Positions 49,505 to 57,308 are shown, counted from the stretch's first letter. The stretch: 64,000 bases of DNA from Actinomadura alba (GCF_014323705.1 NZ_JABVEC010000001.1:310001-374000); one strand, 5' to 3'. Program-made: numbers and translations. Notes: generated from the letters alone by a model not told the origin.

Positions 49505-50411
49505 GCCGCTCCGCGGACACGTGCGTGTAGAGCTGGGTGGTCTGCAGCGAGGCGTGCCCGAGGATCTCCTGTACGGCCCGCAGATCGGCGCCGCCTTCGA
49601 GCAGGTGCGTCGCGGCGCTGTGCCGCAGCCCGTGCGGGCCCAGGTCCGGTACGTCCCCGACCTCGGCGATCCGGGCGTGCACGAGCCGCCGGGCGGTCGT
49701 GGGGTGCAGCCGCCCGCCGCGGGCACCGAGGAACAAAGCCGGCCCGCTCCGCTCGGTCGTCAGCGCGGGGCGGCCCCGGCTCAGCCAGGCGTCGACCGCG
49801 CGGACCGCGGGATCGCCGACCGGCACGGTCCGCTCCTTGCCGCCCTTGCCGAAGACCCGTGCGGTACGGCGCTGCCGGTCGAGATCGTCGACGTCGAGGC
49901 CGCACAGCTCACTGACCCTGATCCCGGTCGCGTACAACAGCTCGAGGACGGCCTGGTCCCGCAGTTCCCGAGGATCGGCCGGCGGCCCGCCATGATCTTC
50001 CGTACCGGCGTCGAGCAGCGCGGCGGCCTCGCTCTGGCGGAGCACCTTCGGCAGGTCGCGCCGACGTCTGGGCGTGCCGAGCAACGGCCCCGGATCCCGC
50101 CCGAGCAGCCCCCTGCGGTGGGCGTACGCCGTGAAGGCGCGGACCGCGGCGGTGCGGCGGGCGAGGGTCGCGCGAGCCTTCCCGTACGCGTGCTGGCGCG
50201 CCAGCCAGGCCCGGACGACCTGTACGTCTAGGCCCCCCGGATCGGTCACGCCGACCTCGGTGGCATGGCCCAGCAGATCGGCGACGTCCCCCAGATACGC
50301 CCGGACGGTGTGCTCGGACAGGCCCCGTTCCGCCCGCAGGTGCCGTTCGTATTCCGACAGGACCGTGCGGAACGCAGCCGGCAGCGGTGAGGGTCCAGAG
50401 GGTTCGCCCAT
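49467..50411 (-). CDS. xerC: Tyrosine recombinase XerC
   Basis: 314 residues from ATG 50411; the frame is open to 50471. The SAM-like N-terminal domain has [17 protein letters not shown]. The catalytic set is visible: R in [14 protein letters not shown] in [16 protein letters not shown], and [14 protein letters not shown] with the nucleophile tyrosine. It resolves chromosome dimers at dif. It belongs to the host gene block (M23-xerC-yraN-comM) and is not the phage integrase. Confidence 0.92.
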   Translation of the reverse strand: MGEPSGPSPLPAAFRTVLSEYERHLRAERGLSEHTVRAYLGDVADLLGHATEVGVTDPGGLDVQVVRAWLARQHAYGKARATLARRTAAVRAFTAYAHRRGLLGRDPGPLLGTPRRRRDLPKVLRQSEAAALLDAGTEDHGGPPADPRELRDQAVLELLYATGIRVSELCGLDVDDLDRQRRTARVFGKGGKERTVPVGDPAVRAVDAWLSRGRPALTTERSGPALFLGARGGRLHPTTARRLVHARIAEVGDVPDLGPHGLRHSAATHLLEGGADLRAVQEILGHASLQTTQLYTHVSAERLRRTYRQAHPRA

Positions 50412-50495
50412 GGGGGTCAAGTTATCCACAGAACGTCGCTCGGCCCACCACTCGCGACACGGGCAGGGCACCGTCGGAGGCCGGAGGTGACGCGG

Positions 50496-50897
50496 ATGAA
50501 CCCCTCAAGGAACCGCGGGCCGGCGGGCCGCCGGCCCGCGAACCGCAAGGACGCGCTCGGCCGCAGAGGCGAGCGGGCCGCCGCCCGCTACGTGACCACC
50601 CGGCTCGGCTGGACCATCCTCGACCGCAACTGGCGATGTCCCGACGGCGAGCTCGATCTCGTGGCGTTCGACGGGCTTCTGCACGTGGTGTGCGAGGTCA
50701 AGACCCGGTCCGGCCTCGGCTATGGAGCACCGATCGAGGCCATCACGACGGTCAAGGCCGCGCGGCTGAGGCGGCTCGCCGGACGGTGGGCGGAGCAGCA
50801 CGGCGTATCCGCCCACCGGATCCGCATCGACGCCATCGGGCTGGTCGGCGACGACCATGGCGGCTTCGCGATCGATCACGTCCGGGAGGTGTGCTGA
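50496..50897 (+). CDS. yraN: YraN family (UPF0102) endonuclease-like protein
   Basis: 133 residues from ATG 50496, with GGAGGTG upstream. [27 protein letters not shown] and [10 protein letters not shown]...VCEVKTRSG show the PD-(D/E)xK nuclease-like core (E-L-D and E-V-K). It sits directly before comM (one base between them), the usual yraN-comM-dprA order. The exact role is unknown. Confidence 0.93.
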   Translation: MNPSRNRGPAGRRPANRKDALGRRGERAAARYVTTRLGWTILDRNWRCPDGELDLVAFDGLLHVVCEVKTRSGLGYGAPIEAITTVKAARLRRLAGRWAEQHGVSAHRIRIDAIGLVGDDHGGFAIDHVREVC

Positions 50898-50898
50898 G

Positions 50899-51174
50899 AT
50901 GGCTCTGGCCAAGACGCGTTCCGTCGCCCTGGTGGGCGTCGACGGCTTCGTCGTCGACGTCGAGGCCGCCATCACCAGCGGGGTCCCGGGGCTCCACCTG
51001 GTGGGGCTGCCCGACACGGCCCTCAGCGAGGCGCGCGACCGCGTGCGTGCGGCGATCCTCAACTCCGGTGAGCAGTGGCCGCAGCGCCACATCACCGTCA
51101 GTCTCTGCCCGGCCAGCCTGCCGAAGAGCGGTTCGGGCTTCGACCTCGCGATAGACACGATAGGGCGCACATAA
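50899..51174 (+). pseudogene. comM: ComM/YifB Mg-chelatase-like ATPase, truncated by prophage
   Basis: The first ~85 codons are normal: SVALVGVDGFVVDVEAAIT, GLHLVGLPDTALSEARDRVRAA and LCPASLPKSGSGFDLAI. Family members then continue with an alanine-rich stretch and the AAA+ ATPase to about 500 residues. Here the frame turns into DTIGRT and stops. The break marks the left attachment site of the prophage. ComM is a helicase that extends branch migration in natural transformation, and its loss would affect DNA uptake only if the host is competent. Confidence 0.9.
51131..51165. other. Prophage left attachment region (attL)
   Basis: The comM reading frame matches the family through FDLAI (to ~51153) and then becomes foreign. 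The crossover must lie at or just before this point. The exact core cannot be set without the right end. Confidence 0.7.
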
Positions 51175-51196
51175 ATCAGCGACCCTAAGGACTCCG

Positions 51197-51544
51197 ATGG
51201 CCGACCGCGCACCGACCGCCCTCGCTCCCATCGTGAGCACCGACCAGATCCTCTGGCAGCACCGAGCCACCCGGCTCCTAAGTCGACTCCTTGACGACTA
51301 CGCCCACCTGACCCCGCTGTCGTGGACCGTCTGGAACGCCGGCTGCGGACTCACTGGGGCGATCTCCACCCTGCCGCCCGAGGTCGAGATCCGCGAGGCG
51401 TTCACCGCCTGGACCGACGCGCTCGGGCTCACCATCACCTCGGCCTACGCCGACGAGATCAGCACCCGCCTGCTCGCAACGGGCCAGCGCGACGGCGTGA
51501 AGCTCTCCCTCACCGCCACGATCTACACCGAGGACCGGACATGA
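51197..51544 (+). CDS. Hypothetical protein
   Basis: 115 residues; AAGGACTCCG precedes the ATG. No family recognised. It has a helical N-terminus (ILWQHRATRLLSRLLDDY) and a later EAFTAWTDALGLTITSAYAD. Its stop overlaps the next start (ATGA). First gene inside attL. Confidence 0.65.
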   Translation: MADRAPTALAPIVSTDQILWQHRATRLLSRLLDDYAHLTPLSWTVWNAGCGLTGAISTLPPEVEIREAFTAWTDALGLTITSAYADEISTRLLATGQRDGVKLSLTATIYTEDRT

Positions 51545-51822
51545 GGCGCCTGGCCCTGCAGGCGGCCGTCACCTGCCTCACCCCGCTCGTCGTGCTCTGG
51601 GTTGGGCTCACCGCCGCCGGCATCACCCTCGACCACCTCCAGGCGATGGCATGGCTGGTTATGGCGGCGGGCTGGATCACCTGGCGTACCTCCCGCGCCG
51701 TCGGCGACGCACGCGCGGTCGTGCGCGCCTGGCAGACCCGCCGGCGCGCTGACCCGCTCGCCACCTACCGCATCGGTTCGGCCCCGGCACGGCCAGATGC
51801 GGTCGCCAACCGAGCCGCTTGA
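51541..51822 (+). CDS. Small membrane protein
   Basis: 93 residues with two hydrophobic segments (AAVTCLTPLVVLWVGLTAAG and MAWLVMAAGWITW) and a basic C-terminal half. Coupled to the preceding gene. Function unknown. Confidence 0.65.
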   Translation: MRRLALQAAVTCLTPLVVLWVGLTAAGITLDHLQAMAWLVMAAGWITWRTSRAVGDARAVVRAWQTRRRADPLATYRIGSAPARPDAVANRAA

Positions 51823-51869
51823 TCCACCGTCTCACCGGTTACCCCCTCACAACCACAGGAGCACCAGCC

Positions 51870-52280
51870 ATGCGCAAGACCCTGTCCGCCATAGCCGCCG
51901 CCCTCACCCTCGCCGCGTGCACCGTCCCCACCGAAGCCGAACCGCCCGTGGTCGAAGGCGCTGACACCTCGAGCGCCGAGGCGCCGGCCGCCGAGCCCTC
52001 GCCGAAGGTCGTGCTCACCGCCAAGGGCAAGGGCCTGAAGTCGACCAAGACCTTCACCGTCCGCGGCGACTGGGACCTCGAGTACACCTACGACTGCCGA
52101 GACACCTACGGCGACATGGGCAACTTCCAGGTGTGGAACGACGACACCGGCATGGGCGACATCTACGTCAACGAACTCGGCGCCAAGGGCGACGACGTGA
52201 CGCACCAGCACACCGGTGGGAAGCTCGCCTTGCAGATCAACTCCCAATGCCGGTGGACCATCAAGGTCATCGACGTGTGA
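51870..52280 (+). CDS. Small secreted lipoprotein
   Basis: 136 residues. The signal peptide with lipobox LAAC gives a lipid anchor, followed by an acidic Ala/Glu linker. The C-terminal ~85 residues form a beta-rich domain (FTVRGDWDLEYTYDC ... QINSQCRWTIKVIDV) with two cysteines that could pair. A lipoprotein expressed from a prophage may act in superinfection exclusion, but this is a guess from location only. A strong terminator follows. Confidence 0.75.
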   Translation: MRKTLSAIAAALTLAACTVPTEAEPPVVEGADTSSAEAPAAEPSPKVVLTAKGKGLKSTKTFTVRGDWDLEYTYDCRDTYGDMGNFQVWNDDTGMGDIYVNELGAKGDDVTHQHTGGKLALQINSQCRWTIKVIDV

Positions 52281-52330
52281 TCCACGCTGATGCTGTCACC
52301 CCCGTGCCGTACGATGGTCTCGGGACTGGA

Positions 52331-52359
52331 AAAGCCCCCGGCATTACGCCGGGGGCTTT
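52331..52359. terminator. Bidirectional intrinsic terminator
   Basis: Perfect 12-bp stem AAAGCCCCCGGC (52331-52342) with GCCGGGGGCTTT (52348-52359), five-base loop. It lies between the convergent lipoprotein gene and DUF397 gene and has A/T runs on both sides. Confidence 0.9.
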
Positions 52360-52372
52360 CTGTTGAGCAGGG

Positions 52373-52570
52373 TCAGAGGTCGAGCTCGCCCGCCTTCACG
52401 CGGCCAGCGAACGCGGCCCACGTCGAGCTGTCGAATGCGAGCTTCGGCCCGTCCGGATTCTTCGAGTCGCGCACGGCGACGGCCGCCGGGAGGGCGGCCA
52501 CCTCGACGCACTCGCTCCCGGTTCCTGTGCTCCGGGCAGCCTTCCGCCAGATCAGAGTGGGACTGGACAT
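52373..52570 (-). CDS. DUF397 protein
   Basis: 65 residues. WRKAARSTGTGSECVEVA, VAVRDSKNPDGPKLAF and WAAFAGRVKAGELDL cover the whole DUF397 domain. It is nine bases downstream of an XRE gene, the standard actinobacterial pair in which the DUF397 protein is thought to antagonise the XRE partner. Confidence 0.93.
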   Translation of the reverse strand: MSSPTLIWRKAARSTGTGSECVEVAALPAAVAVRDSKNPDGPKLAFDSSTWAAFAGRVKAGELDL

Positions 52571-52579
52571 GGGGACTGG

Positions 52580-53419
52580 TTACTCCTCGGTGATGGCTCT
52601 GATGAGCGCTGCCGAGCGTTCCTCGGACAGCGCCAGTTCAGAGATACGGTCAACTGTCACGCTACAACGCCGGACCTCGACGAGATCCTCCACGAACACG
52701 CCACCGGCGAAGCTTTCGACGTGGGCGACGTCTAGGTCGATCTGCCTCGGGAACCCGAAGATTGTCACGCTGCCCGCGCCGATGTTGGGGTATGCGCCGG
52801 CCTCGATCGGCACGACCCGAACCGTGATGTTCTCCCGCTGCCCGGCCTCCAGCAGCGCTCGAAGCTGCCCGCGCATCACCTCGGGCCCACCGACCGGGCG
52901 GCGAAGGACGGCCTCGTCGAGCACGACGTCGAGTCGCGGCGCGTCCTCCCGAGCCAGCACCGCCTTACGGTGCTCGCGCGCCTGAAGCCTTCGGTTCACC
53001 TCGGCCTCGTCGGTGACGTCCGCCCGGATGACCGCACGCGTGTAGTCGGGTGTCTGTAGTAGCCCATGGATGAGATGAGCGCCCCACGTTCGGATGGTCG
53101 AGGCGTCGTTCTCCAACTCGACGAACGAGGGCGCGAGTACGTCGCTGTAGGTGGCCCACCACCCGCGCGTGCGGATCTTCCGGGCGAGCTCCACCAGCGC
53201 GAGCTTGAGCGCCTCGTCACCGCCGTACAGGCCGAACATCGCGGCGACGTCGGCGGGCTGTGGTCTGGTTGCGGCGGTTTCGAAGCGCGTCAGCTTCGAC
53301 TTTGACCAGCCGAGGGCAGCGGCGGCGTCCGCCGGTGTCAGGTTGGCGGCCTCGCGGAGGTGTCGTAGTTCGGCGGCGAGTCGCCGATGCCGGACGGTTG
53401 GGGAGTTCTCGGGTGGCAT
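52580..53419 (-). CDS. XRE family regulator with DUF5753 (Scr1-like)
   Basis: 279 residues from ATG 53419; no ribosome site, so possibly leaderless. HTH at about 10-65 (LRHLREAANLTPADAAAALGWSKSKLTRFE), then the DUF5753 sensor domain (LIHGLLQTPDYTRAVI, DEAVLRRPVGGPEVMRGQLRALLE, VVPIEAGAYP). In streptomycetes such pairs tune development; here the pair sits inside a prophage and faces the rightward genes across palindromes, so it may act as its repressor. Confidence 0.9.
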   Translation of the reverse strand: MPPENSPTVRHRRLAAELRHLREAANLTPADAAAALGWSKSKLTRFETAATRPQPADVAAMFGLYGGDEALKLALVELARKIRTRGWWATYSDVLAPSFVELENDASTIRTWGAHLIHGLLQTPDYTRAVIRADVTDEAEVNRRLQAREHRKAVLAREDAPRLDVVLDEAVLRRPVGGPEVMRGQLRALLEAGQRENITVRVVPIEAGAYPNIGAGSVTIFGFPRQIDLDVAHVESFAGGVFVEDLVEVRRCSVTVDRISELALSEERSAALIRAITEE

Positions 53420-53427
53420 GAGGTGCA

Positions 53428-53514
53428 GTGTCGCACGGGGACACGAGATCGTCACGTCCGGTTCTTAGAAAAATGCATCAGTGCATTGACAGACGGCTCA
53501 ATGCGGTCGACTCT
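53428..53514. promoter_or_regulatory. Divergent promoter region with operator palindromes
   Basis: GTGTC-N7-GACAC at 53428-53444 lies beside the XRE start. ATGCA-N4-TGCAT at 53473-53486 touches a rightward -35 TTGACA (53486-53491); with a 17-base spacer the -10 is a weak GACTCT (53509-53514). The arrangement fits repression of the rightward array by the XRE protein. Confidence 0.45.
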
Positions 53515-53573
53515 GGATTCATCCAGTCCCACGCCGGGCTTCCCACCCGGCAAACCTCACCGGGAGTGATCCC

Positions 53574-53855
53574 ATGACGGCAGCGACCGGCGGCCACGCG
53601 CTCGACTCCGGATGGCCGGACCGATCCCCGCTCGACATCAAGATTGAGCAACTCCAGGACGAGCACCCCGAGTACGACTTCTGGCTCTCCCGCGATCAGC
53701 GGCTTGTCGTGGCCACCCGGAACGACGGCGCCGTCGGCGTCGATCGCACGCTCGTTGAGGACGACATCCCGAGCATGCGCGTCCGGCTCGAACGGCAGGC
53801 CGAGCAGCTCGAACGCCGGGGTGACGTGCCCACGATCGCCGGTCGCACGTTCTGA
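53574..53855 (+). CDS. Hypothetical protein
   Basis: 93 residues; GGGAG precedes the ATG. Acidic, with LDIKIEQLQDEHPEYDFWLSRDQRLVVATR resembling small actinomycete phage/plasmid proteins of unknown function, and a C-terminal helix with MRVRLERQAEQLERRGD. First gene of the rightward small-gene array. Confidence 0.75.
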   Translation: MTAATGGHALDSGWPDRSPLDIKIEQLQDEHPEYDFWLSRDQRLVVATRNDGAVGVDRTLVEDDIPSMRVRLERQAEQLERRGDVPTIAGRTF

Positions 53856-53861
53856 GCCCCG

Positions 53862-54113
53862 GTGATCCTCTGGCCGGACCCTCCGTGGGTCCCCACGAAC
53901 GCGGGAGGGGCGAGCCGGGGCGCGGCCGGACGCTCCTCCCGCACGAACGTCGTACGGCCCGGAGTCACGGAGCCGGCCAGGTACCGGGGAAGGGCCGGCA
54001 CGGTGCCGGGCACCGGGCCGTACGACCCCCAAGACAGCGCGGTGGTGCGGAGACCCCCCAGCGACCGCTGGCGTTATGCCCGCACCACCGCGCCCACCAC
54101 GGACACGCCATGA
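53862..54113 (+). CDS. Questionable small ORF over the large inverted repeat
   Basis: 83 codons from GTG 53862, stop overlapping the next start (ATGA). The protein is proline/arginine-rich and without a fold signature, and most of it is encoded by the inverted repeat at 53949-54026. The overlap hints at coupling, but the DNA may serve a structural role instead. Confidence 0.25.
   Translation: MILWPDPPWVPTNAGGASRGAAGRSSRTNVVRPGVTEPARYRGRAGTVPGTGPYDPQDSAVVRRPPSDRWRYARTTAPTTDTP
53949..54026. repeat. Nested inverted repeat, possible structured RNA or site
   Basis: Outer arms GTCGTACGGCCCGG (53949-53962) and CCGGGCCGTACGAC (54013-54026) are perfect 14-mers. Inside, GCCGGCC (53972-53978) pairs with GGCCGGC (53993-53999). 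The repeat occupies the longest gap between supported genes in this part of the prophage. Confidence 0.6.
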
Positions 54114-54292
54114 GCTGGGTTCCGGGTTACCCGACCCCCGAAGGCCGCCGCGCCTGGGCAGCGTTCGACAAGCTCCTCGACGAACTCGGCACCGAGATGT
54201 GCCCGCGAGTTGAGGACGCCGACCGGATCGCCGAGCTGGCCGAAGAGATCGACGAGGCTGCCCGCGAGGAGCGGGCACGGAGGCAGCCGTGA
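54110..54292 (+). CDS. Small acidic hypothetical protein
   Basis: 60 residues. PTPEGRRAWAAFDKLLDELG and DADRIAELAEEIDEAAREE indicate two amphipathic helices. The stop overlaps the next start (GTGA). Function unknown. Confidence 0.65.
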   Translation: MSWVPGYPTPEGRRAWAAFDKLLDELGTEMCPRVEDADRIAELAEEIDEAAREERARRQP

Positions 54293-54429
54293 CCGACAAC
54301 CAGCTGATCGGCCTACTCGGAGCCGCGTTCATCGCCGGCGTACTCCTGCTGATGGTGTGGGCGACGACCCGCCGCCAGCGCGTCCCCCGCTACCGGGGCT
54401 GGCATCGCAGTCACGGCCGCCACCGCTGA
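54289..54429 (+). CDS. Small single-pass membrane protein
   Basis: 46 residues from GTG 54289. One hydrophobic segment (LIGLLGAAFIAGVLLLMVWA) is followed by a basic RRQRVPRYRGWHRSHGRHR tail. Coupled to the preceding gene. Function unknown. Confidence 0.6.
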   Translation: MTDNQLIGLLGAAFIAGVLLLMVWATTRRQRVPRYRGWHRSHGRHR

Positions 54430-54495
54430 CCACCCGACCACCCGCACGACCGGCCCCGGCGTGGCCCAGGGCCGGCCATAGGGAGACACCGCGCA

Positions 54496-55212
54496 ATGAG
54501 CAAGCAGCCCCCCGCGGCCGCCACCGGTGGCCTCATGCCCGCCGCCGGCGGCACGCTCCTCGCCGCCCTGGCGGCCATCACCGCCATCATCAGCTACCAG
54601 CACGGCCTCCAGGTCGTGCGCGCCTCCGGCACCACCGGGTGGGTTGCCTACCTGGTGCCGCTCGTGCCCGACCTGTCGATCGCCGCGTGCAGCCTCGCCG
54701 TCCTCCTCGCCGCCCTGCATGGGCTCGGGCGGCCGCCGCTGGCATGGGCCGGGCTGGTGTTCGGCGTCGCTGCCACCCTGTGCATGAACATCGCCGCCGG
54801 GTGGACCCACGGGTACGCGGGCGCGCTGGTCAGCGCCCTTGCACCGGTTGCCCTGCTGCTGTCCTACGAGACGCTCATGGACATGATCCGGCGCATCCGC
54901 CAGCGCGCCGAGCAGCAGCCCCCCGCGGCGGCCGCCGAGCATGGTGTGCAGTGCCCCCATCGACCTGTCGTGGGCTGCATGGAGTCCGCCGTGCAGTACT
55001 TCGTGTGCGAGCGCGACTGCCACGGCGAGACCCCAACGTTCACCGCAGCCGCGGCGGCGTTCGGCGTGAACCGCAACAAGTTGTCGGATGCGGTCGACGC
55101 TGCCGATCGCACGGCCGCCGGCGAGCCCGACGAGGAGCCGGCTCCGTTGCCGGCCGCGCACACCAACAACGGCCACGCGCACGCCGCGGCAGCCGGCCTG
55201 GAGGGCGCATGA
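54496..55212 (+). CDS. DUF2637 membrane protein
   Basis: 238 residues. Four hydrophobic segments in the first 130 residues, with ISYQHGLQV and VPLVPDLSIAACSLAVLLAAL typical of DUF2637 proteins, which are frequent on actinomycete plasmids, integrative elements and phages (SpdB-like spread proteins are related). The soluble C-terminal half has a helix-turn pattern FTAAAAAFGVNRNKLSDAVDAA. Its role in a prophage is unclear. Confidence 0.8.
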   Translation: MSKQPPAAATGGLMPAAGGTLLAALAAITAIISYQHGLQVVRASGTTGWVAYLVPLVPDLSIAACSLAVLLAALHGLGRPPLAWAGLVFGVAATLCMNIAAGWTHGYAGALVSALAPVALLLSYETLMDMIRRIRQRAEQQPPAAAAEHGVQCPHRPVVGCMESAVQYFVCERDCHGETPTFTAAAAAFGVNRNKLSDAVDAADRTAAGEPDEEPAPLPAAHTNNGHAHAAAAGLEGA

Positions 55213-55301
55213 CCGCCCCACCCCGCAGACTTCGCCCGGCACAGGGCCGGACGGGAAGTGAAGGAGAAACCGTGTTAGCGACCGAGGTGAGCGATGGGTA
55301 G
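55209..55301 (+). CDS. 30-residue ORF
   Basis: ATG 55209 overlaps the DUF2637 stop and has GGAGGGCGC upstream; stop TAG 55299-55301 lies within the next gene. The basic N-terminus and small size leave function open; it may serve as a coupling leader. Confidence 0.4.
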   Translation: MTAPPRRLRPAQGRTGSEGETVLATEVSDG

Positions 55302-55644
55302 ATCCATGGAGAGTCGGTTGCGGTCCGGCCGGGCCGATGTCACGGTGGTGGACGTGCCGGATGAGACGCGCCACCGTCAACCCGCAGTGCCGGGCGAGCA
55401 CAAACCGCGGCAGGTCGAGGGGATGCCCCCGGCGCCCGGTGCCCCAATGCTGTGCCGCACGTGCAGTGCCGCGACCATGCACGTGCTCCGCTGCCAGGGC
55501 GACCCGATCCGCATGCAGCGGACCAAGGGCGACATCCTGTCGACGTGCCAGGTGTGCCGCCGCAGGGTGGAGCTGGTTTGTGAGGTGTGCGGTACCCGGC
55601 ATAAGCCGGTCCGCACGTATGGCGCGTACTACCCGGAGGACTGA
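55294..55644 (+). CDS. Zinc-finger-like protein
   Basis: 116 residues, GAGGTGAGCG before the ATG. The C-terminal half has three CxxC knuckles (LCRTCSAA, TCQVCRRR, VCEVCGTRH), able to bind one or two zinc ions. The N-terminal half is disordered. It may bind nucleic acid; the family is not recognised. Confidence 0.7.
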   Translation: MGRSMESRLRSGRADVTVVDVPDETRHRQPAVPGEHKPRQVEGMPPAPGAPMLCRTCSAATMHVLRCQGDPIRMQRTKGDILSTCQVCRRRVELVCEVCGTRHKPVRTYGAYYPED

Positions 55645-55645
55645 G

Positions 55646-55783
55646 ATGGGCAAGGACCAGCCGAGAACGTGCAACACGTGCGGCGGCAGCGGAACGATCG
55701 CGCACGTGTTCGTGGACGATAACGGCAACCGCACGACAACGCAGGTGACCTGTCACGGGTGTGGCGGCTCCGGCACCAGGTAG
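55646..55783 (+). CDS. 45-residue protein with two DnaJ-type zinc motifs
   Basis: CNTCGGSGT and CHGCGGSGT are two copies of CxxCxGxG, the zinc-binding motif of DnaJ, separated by a 22-residue hairpin. The length is just enough for one zinc module. It starts one base after the previous stop. Many phages carry such mini-proteins; no role is known. Confidence 0.7.
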   Translation: MGKDQPRTCNTCGGSGTIAHVFVDDNGNRTTTQVTCHGCGGSGTR

Positions 55784-55801
55784 CCGCCACGCACGACGAA
55801 C

Positions 55802-55827
55802 GCCCCGCCCTCCGAAGAGAGCGGGGC
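55802..55827. terminator. Hairpin between small genes
   Basis: GCCCCGC (55802-55808) pairs with GCGGGGC (55821-55827), 12-base loop. It lies after the zinc-motif gene. Confidence 0.5.
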
Positions 55828-55853
55828 TGATGGAACGAACACGAGGAGGGCGC

Positions 55854-56003
55854 ATGGACTCGAACGACGCACTCGATTGCGACCCCGACGACGGTTTTTA
55901 CTGGGACGAGAACAACCGCTCCGCCAGCACGCTCCGGGAGATCGGCGACCTAGACCTGGCGCGGAGCGACACGATCGCGGCCATGATGGCGGAGAACGAC
56001 TGA
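55854..56003 (+). CDS. Small acidic protein
   Basis: 49 residues; GAGGAGGGCGC precedes the ATG. Very acidic (LDCDPDDGFYWDENN), ends with a helix. Acidic phage mini-proteins often mimic DNA or bind host factors, but nothing here proves that. A strong terminator follows. Confidence 0.6.
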   Translation: MDSNDALDCDPDDGFYWDENNRSASTLREIGDLDLARSDTIAAMMAEND

Positions 56004-56018
56004 CCCCGCGCACGACGA

Positions 56019-56058
56019 AACGCCCCCGCCCGTCTCCGAGGAGATGAGCGGGGGCGTT
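56019..56058. terminator. Bidirectional terminator
   Basis: Stem AACGCCCCCGC (56019-56029) with GCGGGGGCGTT (56048-56058), 18-base loop. It ends both the rightward small-gene array and the leftward late operon. Confidence 0.8.
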
Positions 56059-56119
56059 CGGCTACGGCGCGTCCCCAGGTGCCCGTCAGGCTACTCGTGC
56101 GGTGGCCGCTGGGGAAGAG

Positions 56120-56338
56120 TCACATGTGCGGCGTACGGTCCGTGGCGGGCTCGTGCACGGGAGGCTTCGGCGCGTTCGGCACCGCCCACACCAGGATCAC
56201 ACCGAGGACCGCGCCGCCGATCTTCGCCCACTCGTCGGTGGTCACCTGGTCGTCGCTCACCGCCGACTGGATCAGCAGGTACAGCGGTGCCAGCGCGGCC
56301 ACGGCGGTCTTCCAGTAGTGGGGGAACGCCTTGAGCAT
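56120..56338 (-). CDS. Phage holin
   Basis: 72 residues with GGAGGAG before the ATG. Two hydrophobic stretches (TAVAALAPLYLLIQSAV and IGGAVLGVILVWAVP) flank an acidic turn DDQVTTDEWAK, and a charged tail follows. This is a common actinophage holin pattern. It lies next to the amidase, so the two form the lysis cassette. Confidence 0.78.
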   Translation of the reverse strand: MLKAFPHYWKTAVAALAPLYLLIQSAVSDDQVTTDEWAKIGGAVLGVILVWAVPNAPKPPVHEPATDRTPHM

Positions 56339-56340
56339 GG

Positions 56341-56559
56341 TCACTCCTCCTCGAACGTGAGCGTGTACCGGCTGCCCTGCTCGAACCGGTCGGCCACCGG
56401 ACCCCGCAGGTTCATGGACAGGGACAGCGACGGCGTGTACAGCGCCCACTCCTCGTTGCGGCCGTCCGCGTAGTCAGGCCCGAACGTCACGTGCGCCTGC
56501 CGCTCATCACCTTCGCCGCTCTCCGTCTTGCCCTGGCAGACGATCTTTGCGGTAACCAT
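56341..56559 (-). CDS. Conserved phage protein
   Basis: 72 residues; AAGGAG lies before the ATG. HVTFGPDYADGRNEEWALYTPSLSLSM is a pattern I associate with small proteins of actinobacteriophage tail/lysis regions. Beta-rich; no function known. Confidence 0.65.
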   Translation of the reverse strand: MVTAKIVCQGKTESGEGDERQAHVTFGPDYADGRNEEWALYTPSLSLSMNLRGPVADRFEQGSRYTLTFEEE

Positions 56560-56564
56560 TCCGT

Positions 56565-57308
56565 TCACTCCTTGGGGGGTAGTGCGGCGCTCAGCAGCGC
56601 CTTGATCTCGGCGAGCTCGGACTTGAGCCCGGCCACCTCGGTGCGGAGGGCCTTCACCTCGGAGGCCTTGGCCATGTCCCGGTAGGTGTTCGTCAGGAAC
56701 GAGGCGCCCTTCCAGTTCGGACCGCTCGGTCCACCGGGCGGAGCGGGGACGGCGTCGCGGTTCCAGACCGCGTTGAAGACCTGCTCGGGGGTCATGTCGA
56801 GTTCCTCCGTCGGTTTTGGCGGGGCCGCCGCCAGGGTTCCGTTGCTGATCAGCTTGCGCAGGATGTTCCCGCAGCACGACGTCGAGATGAACGCGCTGTG
56901 CGGCCGGATCGCGGCCTTGACACCCTTGCCCCTGAGCCACGCCCGGAGCTCCCGGAACGCGTTGATCTGAGCGGCCGTCGGCGACTCCGACGGGCCGGAC
57001 ATGAACGTCACCGAATACCACGTCGCATTGCCGCCGGGCTGCGCGGCCTGGACCTTGTTGAGCCCGCGGCCCTCGAGGACGATTCCGTGACAACACACTG
57101 CCCACGAGTAGCCGACATCCGCCCATCCCCGACTCGGGCCCATGTGGAACTTGCGGGTCCGGGCCCAGTACTCACGGCATGCGGCGTGGCTTTTCTTCGC
57201 CAGGCCCTGATTCGAGCCGTCGTAGTGCACGGCAATGCCGTTCCTCGGCGAGGCGGAGCCCGCGCCGCTCGCGGGCCAGCCGAACACCGAGCGCTTCTCA
57301 AGCTTCAC
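56565..57308 (-). CDS. N-acetylmuramoyl-L-alanine amidase (endolysin)
   Basis: 247 residues from GTG 57308, with AAGGGGTGG upstream. Amidase_2/PGRP-like core: IAVHYDGSNQG (zinc His), GWADVGYSWAVCCHGIVLEGRG and RPHSAFISTSCCG (second zinc His and Cys). The C-terminal ~80 residues carry a linker and a coiled coil (VKALRTEVAGLKSELAEIKALL) instead of a usual cell-wall-binding domain. Confidence 0.88.
   Translation of the reverse strand: MKLEKRSVFGWPASGAGSASPRNGIAVHYDGSNQGLAKKSHAACREYWARTRKFHMGPSRGWADVGYSWAVCCHGIVLEGRGLNKVQAAQPGGNATWYSVTFMSGPSESPTAAQINAFRELRAWLRGKGVKAAIRPHSAFISTSCCGNILRKLISNGTLAAAPPKPTEELDMTPEQVFNAVWNRDAVPAPPGGPSGPNWKGASFLTNTYRDMAKASEVKALRTEVAGLKSELAEIKALLSAALPPKE

Noticed and set aside
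49467..50411. Phage integrase
   Set aside because: This tyrosine recombinase lies outside the prophage in the conserved host block and matches XerC.
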